From positions 1 to 15,957 of the forward strand of contig RFKS01000038.1 in the NCBI GenBank assembly GCA_003694205.1: a DNA stretch of 15,957 nucleotides, read 5' to 3'. Source of the DNA: Alphaproteobacteria bacterium. GTDB lineage: Bacteria > Pseudomonadota > Alphaproteobacteria > Sphingomonadales > Rhodothalassiaceae. How positions within the stretch are numbered: the stretch's first letter is position 1; each line of letters opens with the position of its first letter. The position numbers and the translations under genes were made by a program. The notes under the pieces were generated by a model. That model did not search any database. It had not been told where the DNA came from and saw only the letters and a program-made list of their open reading frames with translations. Shown here in pieces: positions 7,045 to 15,166 of this stretch.

Positions 7045-7075
7045 GTTTCTCGCAATGCGTCGCATTTTGCGAAAC
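7045..7075. promoter_or_regulatory. 31-bp imperfect palindrome, candidate enhancer or operator
   Basis: Centred on T7060, 12 of 15 symmetric base pairs match: an outer GTTTC/GAAAC pair (7045-7049 and 7071-7075) and an inner AATGCG/CGCATT pair (7054-7059 and 7061-7066). The centre is about 57 bp upstream of the sigma-54 -24 element and about 80 bp upstream of the predicted start. That is a plausible place for an enhancer-binding protein or the fba repressor/activator on the other side. Confidence 0.5.
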
Positions 7076-7115
7076 AACATGTCACGAGAATGTGAGAGGT
7101 CTGTCATTTCGCGGC

Positions 7116-7130
7116 TGGCACGCAAATTGC
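7116..7130 (+). promoter_or_regulatory. Sigma-54 (RpoN) -24/-12 promoter of the chemoreceptor gene
   Basis: TGGCACG (7116-7122), four bases, then TTGC (7127-7130) matches the consensus TGGCACG-N4-TTGC at every fixed position, preceded by the favoured C. Spacing between the -24 GG and -12 GC is the required 10 bp. The transcript should begin near 7142, giving a leader of about 115 nt before the ATG at 7258. The leader contains small hairpins, for example GAGCC/GGCTC at 7156-7167. Confidence 0.75.
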
Positions 7131-7257
7131 GGCACGGCGGTCAGGACGGCGAACGGAGCCGGGGCTCTATTGCCGATATGACGAGGTTGTCATCTGCAGG
7201 GCGGAAGGCCACGAGCGCCAGCGGATGCAAGCCGATGACCAGGAGGAGGGTCGGTAT

Positions 7258-9033
7258 ATGCGTGCTTTGAACAATTTGAGGATCTGGGCCAAGCTTGCCT
7301 TGGCTTTTGGGCCGATCCTGCTGGTCACCGCGGTGTCCGGACTGATGACCAATAACAGCCTGTCCTACATCGAGGATAGCGTCGGCTGGACGGAGCACAC
7401 CCATGAGGTTCTGGAGAACCTGGATGCGGTCACCGCCAGCATGGTCGATCAGGAGACCGGTGTGCGCGGCTATCTCGTGTCGGGGGATGAAAGATTTCTC
7501 GAGCCCTATTACGCCGGGCTTGAGAACTTCGAGAATCATTTCAACAAGGTGAAGTCGCTGACCTCCGACAATCCGGCCCAGCAGGCGCGCCTTGACAAGC
7601 TTCTCGAGGCGGCCACGACCTGGCGGGAGGATGTTGCGAAACGTGAGATCGCGCTCATGTCCGATCCCGCAAGACAGGACGAGGCACGCCGCCTCGAGGC
7701 CAGCGGCATCGGCAAGGCGTCGATGGATGCCGTGCGCAGGATTGTTGACGAGGCAGCGAATGTCGAGCGCGGCCTGATGCAGGAGCGGAAGGCGGCGCAG
7801 GCCGAGTCGTTTGAGTCGGGACGTACCGCGCTGCTTGTCGGGGGTCTCGCTTCCGCGGCGATCGCGATCCTTGCTGCCGTGTTGCTCACGCTCGGCATTG
7901 CCAGGCGTATCGGGACGGTCACCGAGCTCATGACCCGGCTCGCCGATGGTGATACGGGGATCGATATCAGGGGTGCCGATAACAAGGACGAAGTTGGCGA
8001 GATGGCGCGCGCTGTTCAGGTGTTCCGCGACAATGCGGTCGAGGCCGAGCGCATGCGCCAGGAGCGCCAAGAGCAGGAAAAGCGGGAGGCCGAGCGCCAG
8101 CGGCAAGCCGAGGAGGAGGAGCGCCGTCGCGCGGAAGCCGAGGCCGAAGCCGAAGCCGAACGCCAGCGCAAGGCAGAGGAGGAAAAACGGCAAATCCTCA
8201 AGCAGCTCGCCGACGACCTCGAATCCGCTGTGATGCGCGTCGTGGGTACGGTCTCCGCTTCAGCCGAACAGCTCAATTCGACGGCGCAGACCCTGTCGGC
8301 CAATGTCGACCAGACGAAGTCGCAGGCGGGTGCGGTGACGAACGCGGCCGAGCAGGCCTCGAGCAATGTGCAGACCGTCGCCGCCGCTTCCGAGGAACTA
8401 TCGGCGTCGATCCAGGAGATCAATCGCCAGATCATGGAATCCAACGATGTGGCGAATGGTGCGGTGAAAGTCGCCGACAAGACCAACAAGTCGGTCGAGG
8501 ATCTCGCCGTCGCGGCGCGCAAGGTCGGAGATATCGTCAATCTCATCCAGGATATCGCCGAGCAGACCAATCTGCTCGCACTCAATGCCACCATCGAGGC
8601 ATCGCGTGCCGGTGAGGCAGGGCGGGGCTTCGCCGTTGTGGCCAGCGAAGTGAAATCGCTCGCGCTGCAGACGGCCAAGGCGACCGACGAAATCGCGCAC
8701 CAGATCTCCGATATGCAATCGGCGACCGAGGGTACGGTGGAGGCGATCAAGACGATCTCGAAGACGATTGGCCAGATCAACCAGAACTCCACCGCGATCA
8801 GCGCCGCCGTCGAGCAGCAGAGCGCTTCGACCCAGGAAATCTCGCGCAATGCGCAACTCGCGGCCCGCGGCACAGAGGAGGTCACCGTCAATATCGGTGG
8901 CGTCCAGGGCGCAGCGGGCGAATCCGGCACCGCGGCCGAGCAGATTCTCACCGCGGCGGGAGAACTGAACGGCGAGGCCGGCTCGCTCCGCGAACAGGTA
9001 GAAGCCTTCATCGCCAAACTGCGTGCCGCCTGA
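7258..9033 (+). CDS. Methyl-accepting chemotaxis protein with CHASE3-like sensor and charged coiled-coil insert
   Basis: Transmembrane chemoreceptor that senses a periplasmic ligand and controls CheA through CheW. The ATG at 7258 is preceded by AGGAGGAGGG at 7241-7250 with a 7-nt spacer; an ATG 33 bp earlier lacks such a site. The 591-aa protein has TM1 (about 12-32) and a helical periplasmic domain (33-188) with QETGVRGYLVSGDERFLEPY (65-84), the hallmark of CHASE3-type four-helix sensors. It continues with TM2 (190-214), HAMP (215-267), a Glu/Arg/Ala-rich helix (about 262-313) including an EAEAEAEAE run, and the signalling domain. The conserved hairpin tip is IAEQTNLLALNATIEASRAG (433-452) plus GRGFAVVASEVKSLA. 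No C-terminal CheR-tethering pentapeptide is seen. The sigma-54 promoter upstream suggests co-regulation with motility or nitrogen control. Ligand unknown. Confidence 0.93.
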   Translation: MRALNNLRIWAKLALAFGPILLVTAVSGLMTNNSLSYIEDSVGWTEHTHEVLENLDAVTASMVDQETGVRGYLVSGDERFLEPYYAGLENFENHFNKVKSLTSDNPAQQARLDKLLEAATTWREDVAKREIALMSDPARQDEARRLEASGIGKASMDAVRRIVDEAANVERGLMQERKAAQAESFESGRTALLVGGLASAAIAILAAVLLTLGIARRIGTVTELMTRLADGDTGIDIRGADNKDEVGEMARAVQVFRDNAVEAERMRQERQEQEKREAERQRQAEEEERRRAEAEAEAEAERQRKAEEEKRQILKQLADDLESAVMRVVGTVSASAEQLNSTAQTLSANVDQTKSQAGAVTNAAEQASSNVQTVAAASEELSASIQEINRQIMESNDVANGAVKVADKTNKSVEDLAVAARKVGDIVNLIQDIAEQTNLLALNATIEASRAGEAGRGFAVVASEVKSLALQTAKATDEIAHQISDMQSATEGTVEAIKTISKTIGQINQNSTAISAAVEQQSASTQEISRNAQLAARGTEEVTVNIGGVQGAAGESGTAAEQILTAAGELNGEAGSLREQVEAFIAKLRAA

Positions 9034-9047
9034 AGCGGCCTGACGCC

Positions 9048-9072
9048 GGGGGGCGGGAGCGAACCGCCCCCC
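9048..9072 (+). terminator. Rho-independent-like terminator after the chemoreceptor gene
   Basis: A perfect 9-bp GC stem, GGGGGGCGG (9048-9056) with CCGCCCCCC (9064-9072), and a 7-nt loop. It lies 15 bp after the stop and is followed by ATAATTCTT, a short imperfect U tract. It separates the chemoreceptor from the porin gene. Confidence 0.7.
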
Positions 9073-9151
9073 ATAATTCTTCGACCGAGAATCAGCAGAC
9101 ACAAGTATGCGGCATCGCGAGGCGATGGTCCGCGACAAGGAGAGGCTTGCC

Positions 9152-10414
9152 ATGACAACCTTATCCGGGCCCATCGCGAGAAGGCTGCCTGCCGCCATCG
9201 CCGGCTCATTTCTCGCCACCGCCCTTATCGCTTCATCCGCCGGCTTGGCGCTGGCGGGAGAGGGCCCCTCCTCCGAGGCCTCACCCATCGCGCCGCCGAT
9301 GTTCGGGTTCGACAAGTTCAAGCTGCGCGGGCGGTTGCAGGTCGATTTCGGTCAGATCGGCGCGCCTTCGGCGCTTGATGATCCGGCGCTCGGAACCTTC
9401 ACCACGATCCGCCGTGCGCGCCTCGGTGCCGAGGGTGAGAAGGACGGCTTCGGCTTTGTGCTCGAGGTCGACTTTGCAGGCAATGACGTCAGTGTCGAGG
9501 ACGGATTCGCCTACTGGGACAACGGCACCTTCCGCATCGCGGTGGGTAATCTCAAGCCGAAGGTCTCGATGGAGGAGGAAACCGACGATCTCTTCTCGCC
9601 GTTCCTCGAGCGCGCTGCGTTCACCTCGGCGTTCGAATTCGAGTACACGATCGGCGCCGCAGCGAGCATGCACGGCGAGAATTATTCCCTGCACGCCGGG
9701 CTTCAGAGCACGCGCAGCCTCAACCATTCCGCGGCAAGCGACGGCTATATCCCCAGCTTCCGCGCCACCTTCAGCCCAAAGCTCGCGGGCGGACGATTGC
9801 ACCTTGCGGCGTCCACCCGCTATCGGAAGAAACCCACCGAGGACGGTCGCGTGCATTACCGGCGCGAGCCGCAGATCCACAATACCGATATCGCCTTCGT
9901 CGATACCGGGGACCTCGGCGTGCGGAGCGACCTCTTTCTCGGCGTCGAAACGGGGGCCTTCTTCGGGCCGTTCTATGTGACTGGTGAGTGGGGCAGCCTG
10001 AAGGCGCGCCTCAGCGAGCAACCCAGGTCCAAGGCAGATTTCGGCGGCGGTTATCTCGGCGCAGGCTATATCCTGACCGGCGAGTCCTACCCCTATGACC
10101 CGCGCTCCGGCACCACCGGCCGGATCGTGCCGGACCGGCCTCTAGCGTCCGGCGGGCCGGGGGCATTCGCGATCAATCTGCGCTTCGATTTCCTCGAGCT
10201 CAATGATGTGGCGCTCGGCATTGATGGCGGCAAGCAGGGAGCTGTGATGACGGGGATCACCTGGATCCCGCATGCCAATGCGCGCCTGCTTGCGACCTAT
10301 TCCCGACTGCGCGTGAACGGCGGACCCTTTGCCGCCGCTGCCAATGCGGGCAATCCGGCTCGCACCCGCTTCGGCTCCAATGTCTTCGGGCTGAGAGCCC
10401 AGATCGACTGGTAG
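9152..10414 (+). CDS. OprO/OprP-type outer-membrane porin
   Basis: A 420-residue outer-membrane beta barrel. The start ATG at 9152 follows AAGGAGAGG with an 8-nt spacer; an in-frame start 45 bp earlier has no such site. The signal peptide is IARRLPAAIAGSFLATALIA and ends near residue 35 (LALA/GEG). The mature part begins FDKFKLRGRLQVDFGQI and alternates aromatic/hydrophobic and polar residues. It has the OprP-family early pattern RRARLGAEGEKDGFGFVLEV, then DGFAYWDNGTFRIAVGNLKP (the region where the family has its loop before the GQFKxP motif), and it ends LRAQIDW, an aromatic C-terminus recognised by BAM. Family members transport phosphate or polyphosphate in Pseudomonas, but many alphaproteobacterial ones are of unknown substrate, so specificity is not called. 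Its stop lies 12 bp from the convergent pgk stop. Confidence 0.85.
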   Translation: MTTLSGPIARRLPAAIAGSFLATALIASSAGLALAGEGPSSEASPIAPPMFGFDKFKLRGRLQVDFGQIGAPSALDDPALGTFTTIRRARLGAEGEKDGFGFVLEVDFAGNDVSVEDGFAYWDNGTFRIAVGNLKPKVSMEEETDDLFSPFLERAAFTSAFEFEYTIGAAASMHGENYSLHAGLQSTRSLNHSAASDGYIPSFRATFSPKLAGGRLHLAASTRYRKKPTEDGRVHYRREPQIHNTDIAFVDTGDLGVRSDLFLGVETGAFFGPFYVTGEWGSLKARLSEQPRSKADFGGGYLGAGYILTGESYPYDPRSGTTGRIVPDRPLASGGPGAFAINLRFDFLELNDVALGIDGGKQGAVMTGITWIPHANARLLATYSRLRVNGGPFAAAANAGNPARTRFGSNVFGLRAQIDW

Positions 10415-10428
10415 GAGGCGAGCGCCTC
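10415..10428. terminator. Short hairpin between convergent porin and pgk ends
   Basis: GAGGC (10415-10419) and GCCTC (10424-10428) form a 5-bp stem around GAGC in the 12-bp gap between the two stop codons, touching the pgk stop. It has no U tract on either strand, so it is a weak bidirectional terminator at best. Confidence 0.3.
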
Positions 10429-11617
10429 AGGCCATCAGGACGGCGACGCCGGGCAGGGTCTTTCCCTCCATCCATTCGAGGAAGGCGCCGCCGGCGGTCG
10501 AGACATGGCTGAAGTCCTGGGCGACCCCGGCAGTGTTGAGGGCGGCAACGGTATCGCCGCCACCGGCGACACTGAGCAGACTCCCCTGTCGCGTCAGGCG
10601 GGCGGCCTCCTGCGCCAGCATCACGGTGGCGCGATCGAAGGGTGGCACCTCGAAGGCCCCGAGAGGCCCGTTCCAGATGAGCGTTTTCGACTCTTCGAGC
10701 ACGGCGACGAGCGCAGCGACGCTCTTGGGCCCGATGTCGAGGATCATCTCGGCATCGCGCACTGCGTCCACCGGCACGACGCGGTTCGACACGCGCGGCG
10801 CCAGTGCCCGGGCGACGACGACATCGCTCGGCAGGTGGACCGTGCAGCCGGCCCCCTCCGCGTGCTGCAGGATCTGTCGCGCGGTCTCGACCAGATCGTG
10901 TTCGGCGAGCGAGGTGCCGATATCGAAGCCCCTGGCCAGGAGGAAGGTATTGGCCATCCCGCCACCGATGACGAGATGGTCGACACGCTCCGCGAGATGG
11001 CCAAGCACGGCAAGCTTGGTCGAAATCTTGGCGCCGCCGACAATGGCTGTCAAAGGCCGCTCGGGCTTGCCGAGTGCGCGCTCGAGCGCGTCGATCTCGC
11101 GCGCCATCGCCTCGCCGGCAGCGGCCGGCAGGAGGTGCGCCACACCCTCGGTCGAGGCATGCGCGCGATGCGCCGCCGAGAAGGCGTCATTGACATAGGC
11201 CGCGCCGAGCGCCGCCAGCTCACGGGCAAAGGTGGGGTCGTTCGCCTCCTCGCCGGGGTGAAAACGGACATTCTCGAGGAGCACGAGCCCCTCCGCCGCG
11301 GCGATCGCCTGTCGTGCCGCCTCACCGATGCAATCGGACGCGAAGCCGACCGGCTCGCCGAAGGCTGCCTCGAGCGCCGGAAGAAGCGGGCGCAGGCTCA
11401 TCTCCGGCACGACCTTGCCCCTGGGCCGCCCGAAATGCGACAGGAGCGCAAGCCTTGCGCCCCGTTCGCGCAAGGTCCGGATCGTCGGCACATGCGTGCG
11501 GATACGCGTGTCGTCACTGATCCGGCCATCCTGCATCGGCACATTGAGGTCGAGCCGCACGAGCAGGGTCTTGCCGGCGATCTCTCCAAGGTCGGCAATG
11601 CGTCGCAGACGGGGCAT
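10427..11617 (-). CDS. pgk: Phosphoglycerate kinase
   Basis: Transfers phosphate between 1,3-bisphosphoglycerate and ADP in glycolysis, or the reverse in gluconeogenesis. The 396-aa length is typical. Motifs in order: VRLDLNVP (20-27), SHFGRPRG (60-67), [10 protein letters not shown] (115-124), [13 protein letters not shown] (143-155), GGAKISTKL (194-202), WNGPLGAFE (315-323), [12 protein letters not shown] (349-360) and [14 protein letters not shown] (373-386). Substrate residues such as Arg118 and Arg151 and nucleotide-site Lys197 and Lys201 are present. I use ATG 11617-11615 ([10 protein letters not shown]), with AGGGAA upstream and only 14 bp after the gap stop; a longer in-frame start at 11689 would lie inside gap. 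Last gene of tkt-gap-pgk. Confidence 0.96.
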   Translation of the reverse strand: MPRLRRIADLGEIAGKTLLVRLDLNVPMQDGRISDDTRIRTHVPTIRTLRERGARLALLSHFGRPRGKVVPEMSLRPLLPALEAAFGEPVGFASDCIGEAARQAIAAAEGLVLLENVRFHPGEEANDPTFARELAALGAAYVNDAFSAAHRAHASTEGVAHLLPAAAGEAMAREIDALERALGKPERPLTAIVGGAKISTKLAVLGHLAERVDHLVIGGGMANTFLLARGFDIGTSLAEHDLVETARQILQHAEGAGCTVHLPSDVVVARALAPRVSNRVVPVDAVRDAEMILDIGPKSVAALVAVLEESKTLIWNGPLGAFEVPPFDRATVMLAQEAARLTRQGSLLSVAGGGDTVAALNTAGVAQDFSHVSTAGGAFLEWMEGKTLPGVAVLMA

Positions 11618-11631
11618 GATCGCTGGGTTCC

Positions 11632-12639
11632 CTAGCCGAGAGAGGCCATCCTGCTCGCCGTATCGACCATGCGATTGGCGAAGCCCCATTCATTGTCGTA
11701 CCAGGACATGACCCGGGCGAGCGTGCCGTCGACCACCTGGGTGCCCCCGAGATCGACGCTCGAGCTCGCGGCGCAGTGATTGAAATCGATCGAGACCATG
11801 GGCTCGTCGAAGACCGCAAGAACACCCTTCATCGGCCCCTCGGCGGCGGCGCGCAAGGCGGCGTTGATCTCATCGGCGCTGGTTGCGCGCGCGGGCACGA
11901 ACTTGAGATCGACGAGCGACACGTTCGGCGTCGGCACGCGGATGGCAACGCCGTCGAGCTTGCCTGCGAGCTCGGGCAGCACGAGACCAACGGCACGGGC
12001 GGCACCGGTGGTGGTCGGGATCATCGACAAGGCGGCGGCGCGGGCGCGGTGGGGATCCTTGTGCAACGAATCCTGAAGCCGCTGGTCGGCGGTATAGGCA
12101 TGAACCGTTGTCATGAAGCCGCGCTCGATGCCGATTGCATCATGGAGCGCCTTGGCCACCGGCGCGAGGCAGTTGGTGGTGCAGGACGCGTTCGAGACGA
12201 TGCGATGTTCGGGCGTCAGCTTGTCGTCATTGACGCCAAAGACGACCGTCAGCGGCACGTTCTTGGCCGGCGCCGAAATCAGCACCTTCTTCGCGCCGCC
12301 ATCGATATGCGCCTGCGCCTTCTCGCCATCGGCGAAGCGCCCGGTGCATTCGAGCACGACATCAACTCCAAGCTCGCCCCAGGGGAGCTTCGTCGGGTCG
12401 GGCTCGGCGAGCACCCGGATGGCGTGGCCGTTGACCGTCATCTTGCTGTCGCCGGCCGTCACCTCGCCGGGGAAGGCGCCGTGGACCGAGTCGCGTTTCA
12501 GGAGGTAAGCGTTCATCTGCGCATCGCCGAGATCGTTGATCGCGACGACCTCGATATCGGTGGCACCGCGCTCGGCGATGGCCCGCAGGACGAGACGGCC
12601 GATGCGGCCAAAGCCATTGATGGCAAAACGTGTTGTCAT
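11632..12639 (-). CDS. gap: Type I glyceraldehyde-3-phosphate dehydrogenase
   Basis: Oxidises glyceraldehyde 3-phosphate to 1,3-bisphosphoglycerate with a dinucleotide cofactor. The 335-aa protein opens with the Rossmann motif [11 protein letters not shown] (6-16). AINDLGD (33-39) with acidic Asp36 near the adenine ribose suggests NAD preference. The active-site signature [12 protein letters not shown] (149-160) gives catalytic Cys153, paired with His180 in [10 protein letters not shown]. The C-terminus has the conserved [13 protein letters not shown]. It sits 48 bp downstream of tkt and 14 bp upstream of pgk, in the same transcription direction. A purine-rich GGGGAA lies just upstream of its ATG. 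Confidence 0.97.
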   Translation of the reverse strand: MTTRFAINGFGRIGRLVLRAIAERGATDIEVVAINDLGDAQMNAYLLKRDSVHGAFPGEVTAGDSKMTVNGHAIRVLAEPDPTKLPWGELGVDVVLECTGRFADGEKAQAHIDGGAKKVLISAPAKNVPLTVVFGVNDDKLTPEHRIVSNASCTTNCLAPVAKALHDAIGIERGFMTTVHAYTADQRLQDSLHKDPHRARAAALSMIPTTTGAARAVGLVLPELAGKLDGVAIRVPTPNVSLVDLKFVPARATSADEINAALRAAAEGPMKGVLAVFDEPMVSIDFNHCAASSSVDLGGTQVVDGTLARVMSWYDNEWGFANRMVDTASRMASLG

Positions 12640-12659
12640 GGTCTGTTCCCCGCTTTTCA

Positions 12660-12681
12660 GTCTGTGTGTTGGCGCACAGAC
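12660..12681 (-). other. Intercistronic hairpin between tkt and gap
   Basis: GTCTGTG (12660-12666) and CACAGAC (12675-12681) form a perfect 7-bp stem with an 8-base loop, inside the 48-bp tkt-gap spacer. No U tract follows in the direction of transcription, so mRNA processing or stabilisation is more likely than termination (inference). Confidence 0.4.
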
Positions 12682-12687
12682 GGCCTT

Positions 12688-14688
12688 CTAGAGGCGTTTC
12701 CTCACCGCCTCAACGATGGCCTCCGTGGTGATCCCGAAATGGCGGTAGAGATCCGCCGCCGGCGCCGAGGCGCCAAAGCCCGTCATGCCGATGAAGGCGC
12801 CGTCAGGGCCGACATAGCGCTCCCAGCCGAAGCTGACCGCGGCCTCCACCGCGACCCGCACGACGCCGTCGATGCCATGGCCGAGAACCCTTGACACATA
12901 ACCCGCATCCTGGATCGCGAACAGCTCCTGACACGGCATCGAGACGACCTGTGTCGGAACGCCGTCCGCCTCGAGCGCCTCGCGCGCTTCCAGCGCCAGA
13001 TGCACTTCCGAGCCGGTGCCAATCAGGATCGCGCGCGGCGTTCCCCCCGTCGCCTCGGCAAGGATGTAAGCCCCCCGGGCCGACAGATTCTCCTCGCTGT
13101 GCGTAAAACGCACCTGCGGCAGGCTCTGGCGCGAAAGCGCGAGCACCGAGGCATGCTGCCAGCCGAGCGCCGATTGCCAGCACTCCGCCGTTTCCACCGC
13201 ATCGGCGGGTCGATAGACGAGGATGCCCGGCATCGCCCGCAGGGTCGCGAGATGCTCCACCGGCTGATGCGTCGGCCCGTCCTCGCCGAGGCCGATCGAG
13301 TCGTGCGTCATGACATAGATCACACGCTGCTTCATCAGCGCCGAAAGCCGCATCGCCGGGCGGCAATAGTCGCTGAATACGAGGAAGGTGCCGCCATAGG
13401 GAATGAAACCGCCATGCAGCGCCATGCCGTTCATCGCTGCCGCCATGGCATGCTCGCGGACACCGTAATGAAGGTAGCGACCGGAAAAATCGTCGGCCGT
13501 GATCACTGCCATGTCCGACGTCTGCGTGTTGTTCGAACCGCTCAGATCGGCCGAGCCGCCGATGGTTTCGCCGACGATCGGGTTGATGACGGCAAGCGCC
13601 ATTTCCGACGCCTTGCGGGTCGCAACCTTGGCCGGGCTTTTCACAAGTGCCCGCTTGTGGGCGTCGATCGCCGCATCGAGCGCTTCGGGCAGGTGCCCCG
13701 CGAGTCGGCGCGCGAGCTCCGTGCGCCGGTCTTCGGAGAGGGATTTAAAGCGCGTCTTCCACGCCGCGGCCTCGGCCCGCGTTCGTTCGCCCGCCCTGCG
13801 CCATGCGTCGAGGACGGTCTGCGGAATCTCGAAGGGTGGCCAGGGCCAGCCGAGCGCCTTGCGCGCGCCCGCGATCTCTTCCGTGCCGAGCGGGGCACCG
13901 TGGCTTGACGCCTTGCCGGCCTTCGTCGGGGCGCCGAAGCCGATGGTTGTCCGGCAGGCGATGAGCGAGGGGCGCGGGTCCTCGAGCGCCGCCGCGATCG
14001 CGGCCTCGATGGCCGCCGGATCGTGACCGTCGACTTCGCTCGTGTGCCAGCCATAGGCGGCGAAGCGGCCGCGGCGGTCTTCCGTGTAGGAAAGCTCGGT
14101 CGGGCCGTCGATCGAGATGTGATTATCGTCATAGAGCACGACCAGCCGGCCGAGCCGGAGATGGCCGGCGAGCGACGCCGCCTCGTGGCTGATGCCTTCC
14201 ATGAGATCGCCGTCGGAGGCGATGACGAAGGTGCGATGATCGAACAGATCCGGATCGCGTGCCGCCGCAAGGCGTTCGGCGATGGCCATGCCAACGGCGG
14301 TGGCGAATCCCTGCCCGAGCGGCCCCGTGGTCGTCTCGACGCCCGGTAACTCGCCGTATTCCGGGTGTCCTGCCGTAGGTGAGCCGAGTTGGCGGAAATT
14401 CTTGAGATCCTCAAGCGTCGGGCGCTCGTAGCCGGTAAGATAGAGGAGCGCATAAAGCAGCATCGAGCCGTGTCCCGCGGAGAGCACGAATCGATCGCGG
14501 TCGGGCCAGTCCGGCGCCGAAGGGTCAAAGCGTAGGAATTTCGTGAACAGGACCGTCGCCACATCGGCCATGCCCATGGGCATGCCGGGATGACCGGATT
14601 TCGCTTTCTCGACGGCGTCCATGGCGAGCGCGCGCAGGGCGTTGGCCATGAGGTCGTGATCGACAGGCGGTACCGCGGAATCGGGCAT
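12688..14688 (-). CDS. tkt: Transketolase
   Basis: Thiamine-diphosphate enzyme moving two-carbon units between sugar phosphates in the pentose phosphate pathway. From ATG 14688-14686 it is 666 aa, the usual length; a start 87 bp upstream adds only Arg-rich residues, and one 39 bp downstream ([13 protein letters not shown]) is possible. Motifs: [13 protein letters not shown] (30-42), GHGSM (72-76), [12 protein letters not shown] (122-133), the ThDP/metal motif [14 protein letters not shown] (158-171) with DDNH (187-190), KASSHG (259-264), [13 protein letters not shown] (409-421) with catalytic Glu412, and [20 protein letters not shown] (461-480). The C-terminal domain is complete. It heads tkt-gap-pgk and is divergent from the coiled-coil/zapA genes. 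Conversion with thiE nearby is consistent with cofactor need. Confidence 0.97.
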   Translation of the reverse strand: MPDSAVPPVDHDLMANALRALAMDAVEKAKSGHPGMPMGMADVATVLFTKFLRFDPSAPDWPDRDRFVLSAGHGSMLLYALLYLTGYERPTLEDLKNFRQLGSPTAGHPEYGELPGVETTTGPLGQGFATAVGMAIAERLAAARDPDLFDHRTFVIASDGDLMEGISHEAASLAGHLRLGRLVVLYDDNHISIDGPTELSYTEDRRGRFAAYGWHTSEVDGHDPAAIEAAIAAALEDPRPSLIACRTTIGFGAPTKAGKASSHGAPLGTEEIAGARKALGWPWPPFEIPQTVLDAWRRAGERTRAEAAAWKTRFKSLSEDRRTELARRLAGHLPEALDAAIDAHKRALVKSPAKVATRKASEMALAVINPIVGETIGGSADLSGSNNTQTSDMAVITADDFSGRYLHYGVREHAMAAAMNGMALHGGFIPYGGTFLVFSDYCRPAMRLSALMKQRVIYVMTHDSIGLGEDGPTHQPVEHLATLRAMPGILVYRPADAVETAECWQSALGWQHASVLALSRQSLPQVRFTHSEENLSARGAYILAEATGGTPRAILIGTGSEVHLALEAREALEADGVPTQVVSMPCQELFAIQDAGYVSRVLGHGIDGVVRVAVEAAVSFGWERYVGPDGAFIGMTGFGASAPAADLYRHFGITTEAIVEAVRKRL

Positions 14689-14771
14689 GGCGTCTCTATC
14701 GGTCCCTGTTGCGCGGACTGTGGAGGACGGGCGCGCCTCCGTAGCCGCTTCCCTTGCGAAAAATCGGCGCC

Positions 14772-14800
14772 ACAATGCGAGGCCGGCCGGGGATCGTCAA
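14772..14800 (-). promoter_or_regulatory. Candidate sigma-70-type promoter for tkt-gap-pgk
   Basis: On the minus strand TTGACG (14800-14795) and CATTGT (14777-14772) have a 17-bp spacer. The predicted start near 14764 gives a leader of about 75 nt. The -35 is near consensus; the -10 is weak, as is common in alphaproteobacteria. Confidence 0.45.
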
Positions 14801-14848
14801 CCGCTTTCCCCTGAACGGAGGCGACAGAAAAACTGATCCTGCCGGCAA

Positions 14849-14872
14849 GGCGCGAGAATCGTGACTCGCGCC
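14849..14872. promoter_or_regulatory. 8-bp inverted repeat in the tkt/zapA divergent region
   Basis: GGCGCGAG (14849-14856) and CTCGCGCC (14865-14872) are perfect inverted copies around an 8-base centre. It lies about 50 bp upstream of the tkt -35 and overlaps the candidate plus-strand -35, as a shared operator could. It could also fold in RNA, but no gene end is near. Confidence 0.4.
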
Positions 14873-14889
14873 CCTTTGCGGGTTAAGCT
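14861..14889 (+). promoter_or_regulatory. Weak candidate promoter for the coiled-coil gene and zapA
   Basis: GTGACT (14861-14866), 17 bp, then TAAGCT (14884-14889). The transcript would start near 14896, shortly before the AAGGAGAAAGG ribosome-binding region at 14905-14915. Both boxes are imperfect. Confidence 0.3.
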
Positions 14890-14925
14890 TCCTGCTCAGG
14901 CAACAAGGAGAAAGGACCGCAGGCC

Positions 14926-15162
14926 GTGGGCGGGGGCAAGGAAGGGGAAGCGCTGGAGCAGGTTGCGGCACGCCTGATGGCGGCGGTCGACGGGCTCGAG
15001 GCGGAAGTGAAGAGGCTGCGGCAGGAACGCGAGATGATGGCGCGCCGAATCGGCGATCTCGAATCCGAACTTGCCGCACTGCGGAACCTCAAGGGCTCGG
15101 TCGCCAACCGACTCGATGACAGCATTCGCCGGGTCGAGGGCCTGCTCGCGCGGGCAGGCTGA
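14926..15162 (+). CDS. Small coiled-coil protein upstream of zapA (DUF4164-like)
   Basis: A 78-residue cytoplasmic protein, almost wholly one predicted coiled coil: LEQVAARLMAAVDGLEAEV, then KRLRQEREMMARRIGDLESE, ending in LDDSIRRVEGLLARAG. The start is GTG at 14926, with AAGGAGAAAGG at 14905-14915 upstream. The stop is 4 bp before the zapA ATG, so the two are surely co-transcribed. Small proteins of this kind, with no proven function, sit directly before zapA in many alphaproteobacteria (family recall, DUF4164-like). A role with ZapA or FtsZ is only a guess from the neighbourhood. Confidence 0.8.
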   Translation: MGGGKEGEALEQVAARLMAAVDGLEAEVKRLRQEREMMARRIGDLESELAALRNLKGSVANRLDDSIRRVEGLLARAG

Positions 15163-15166
15163 GGCG

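Noticed and set aside
8016..9209. Long minus-strand open frames opposite the chemoreceptor (also 7141-8193)
   Set aside because: Ser/Arg/Ala-rich composition and no recognisable motif, fully antisense to a gene with strong family matches and ribosome-binding site. Typical of high-GC shadow frames.
10427..14688. Calvin-cycle (cbb) operon
   Set aside because: tkt, gap, pgk and fba also occur in cbb operons, but there is no rubisco, phosphoribulokinase or cbbR in the window. The gene set fits ordinary glycolysis/gluconeogenesis.
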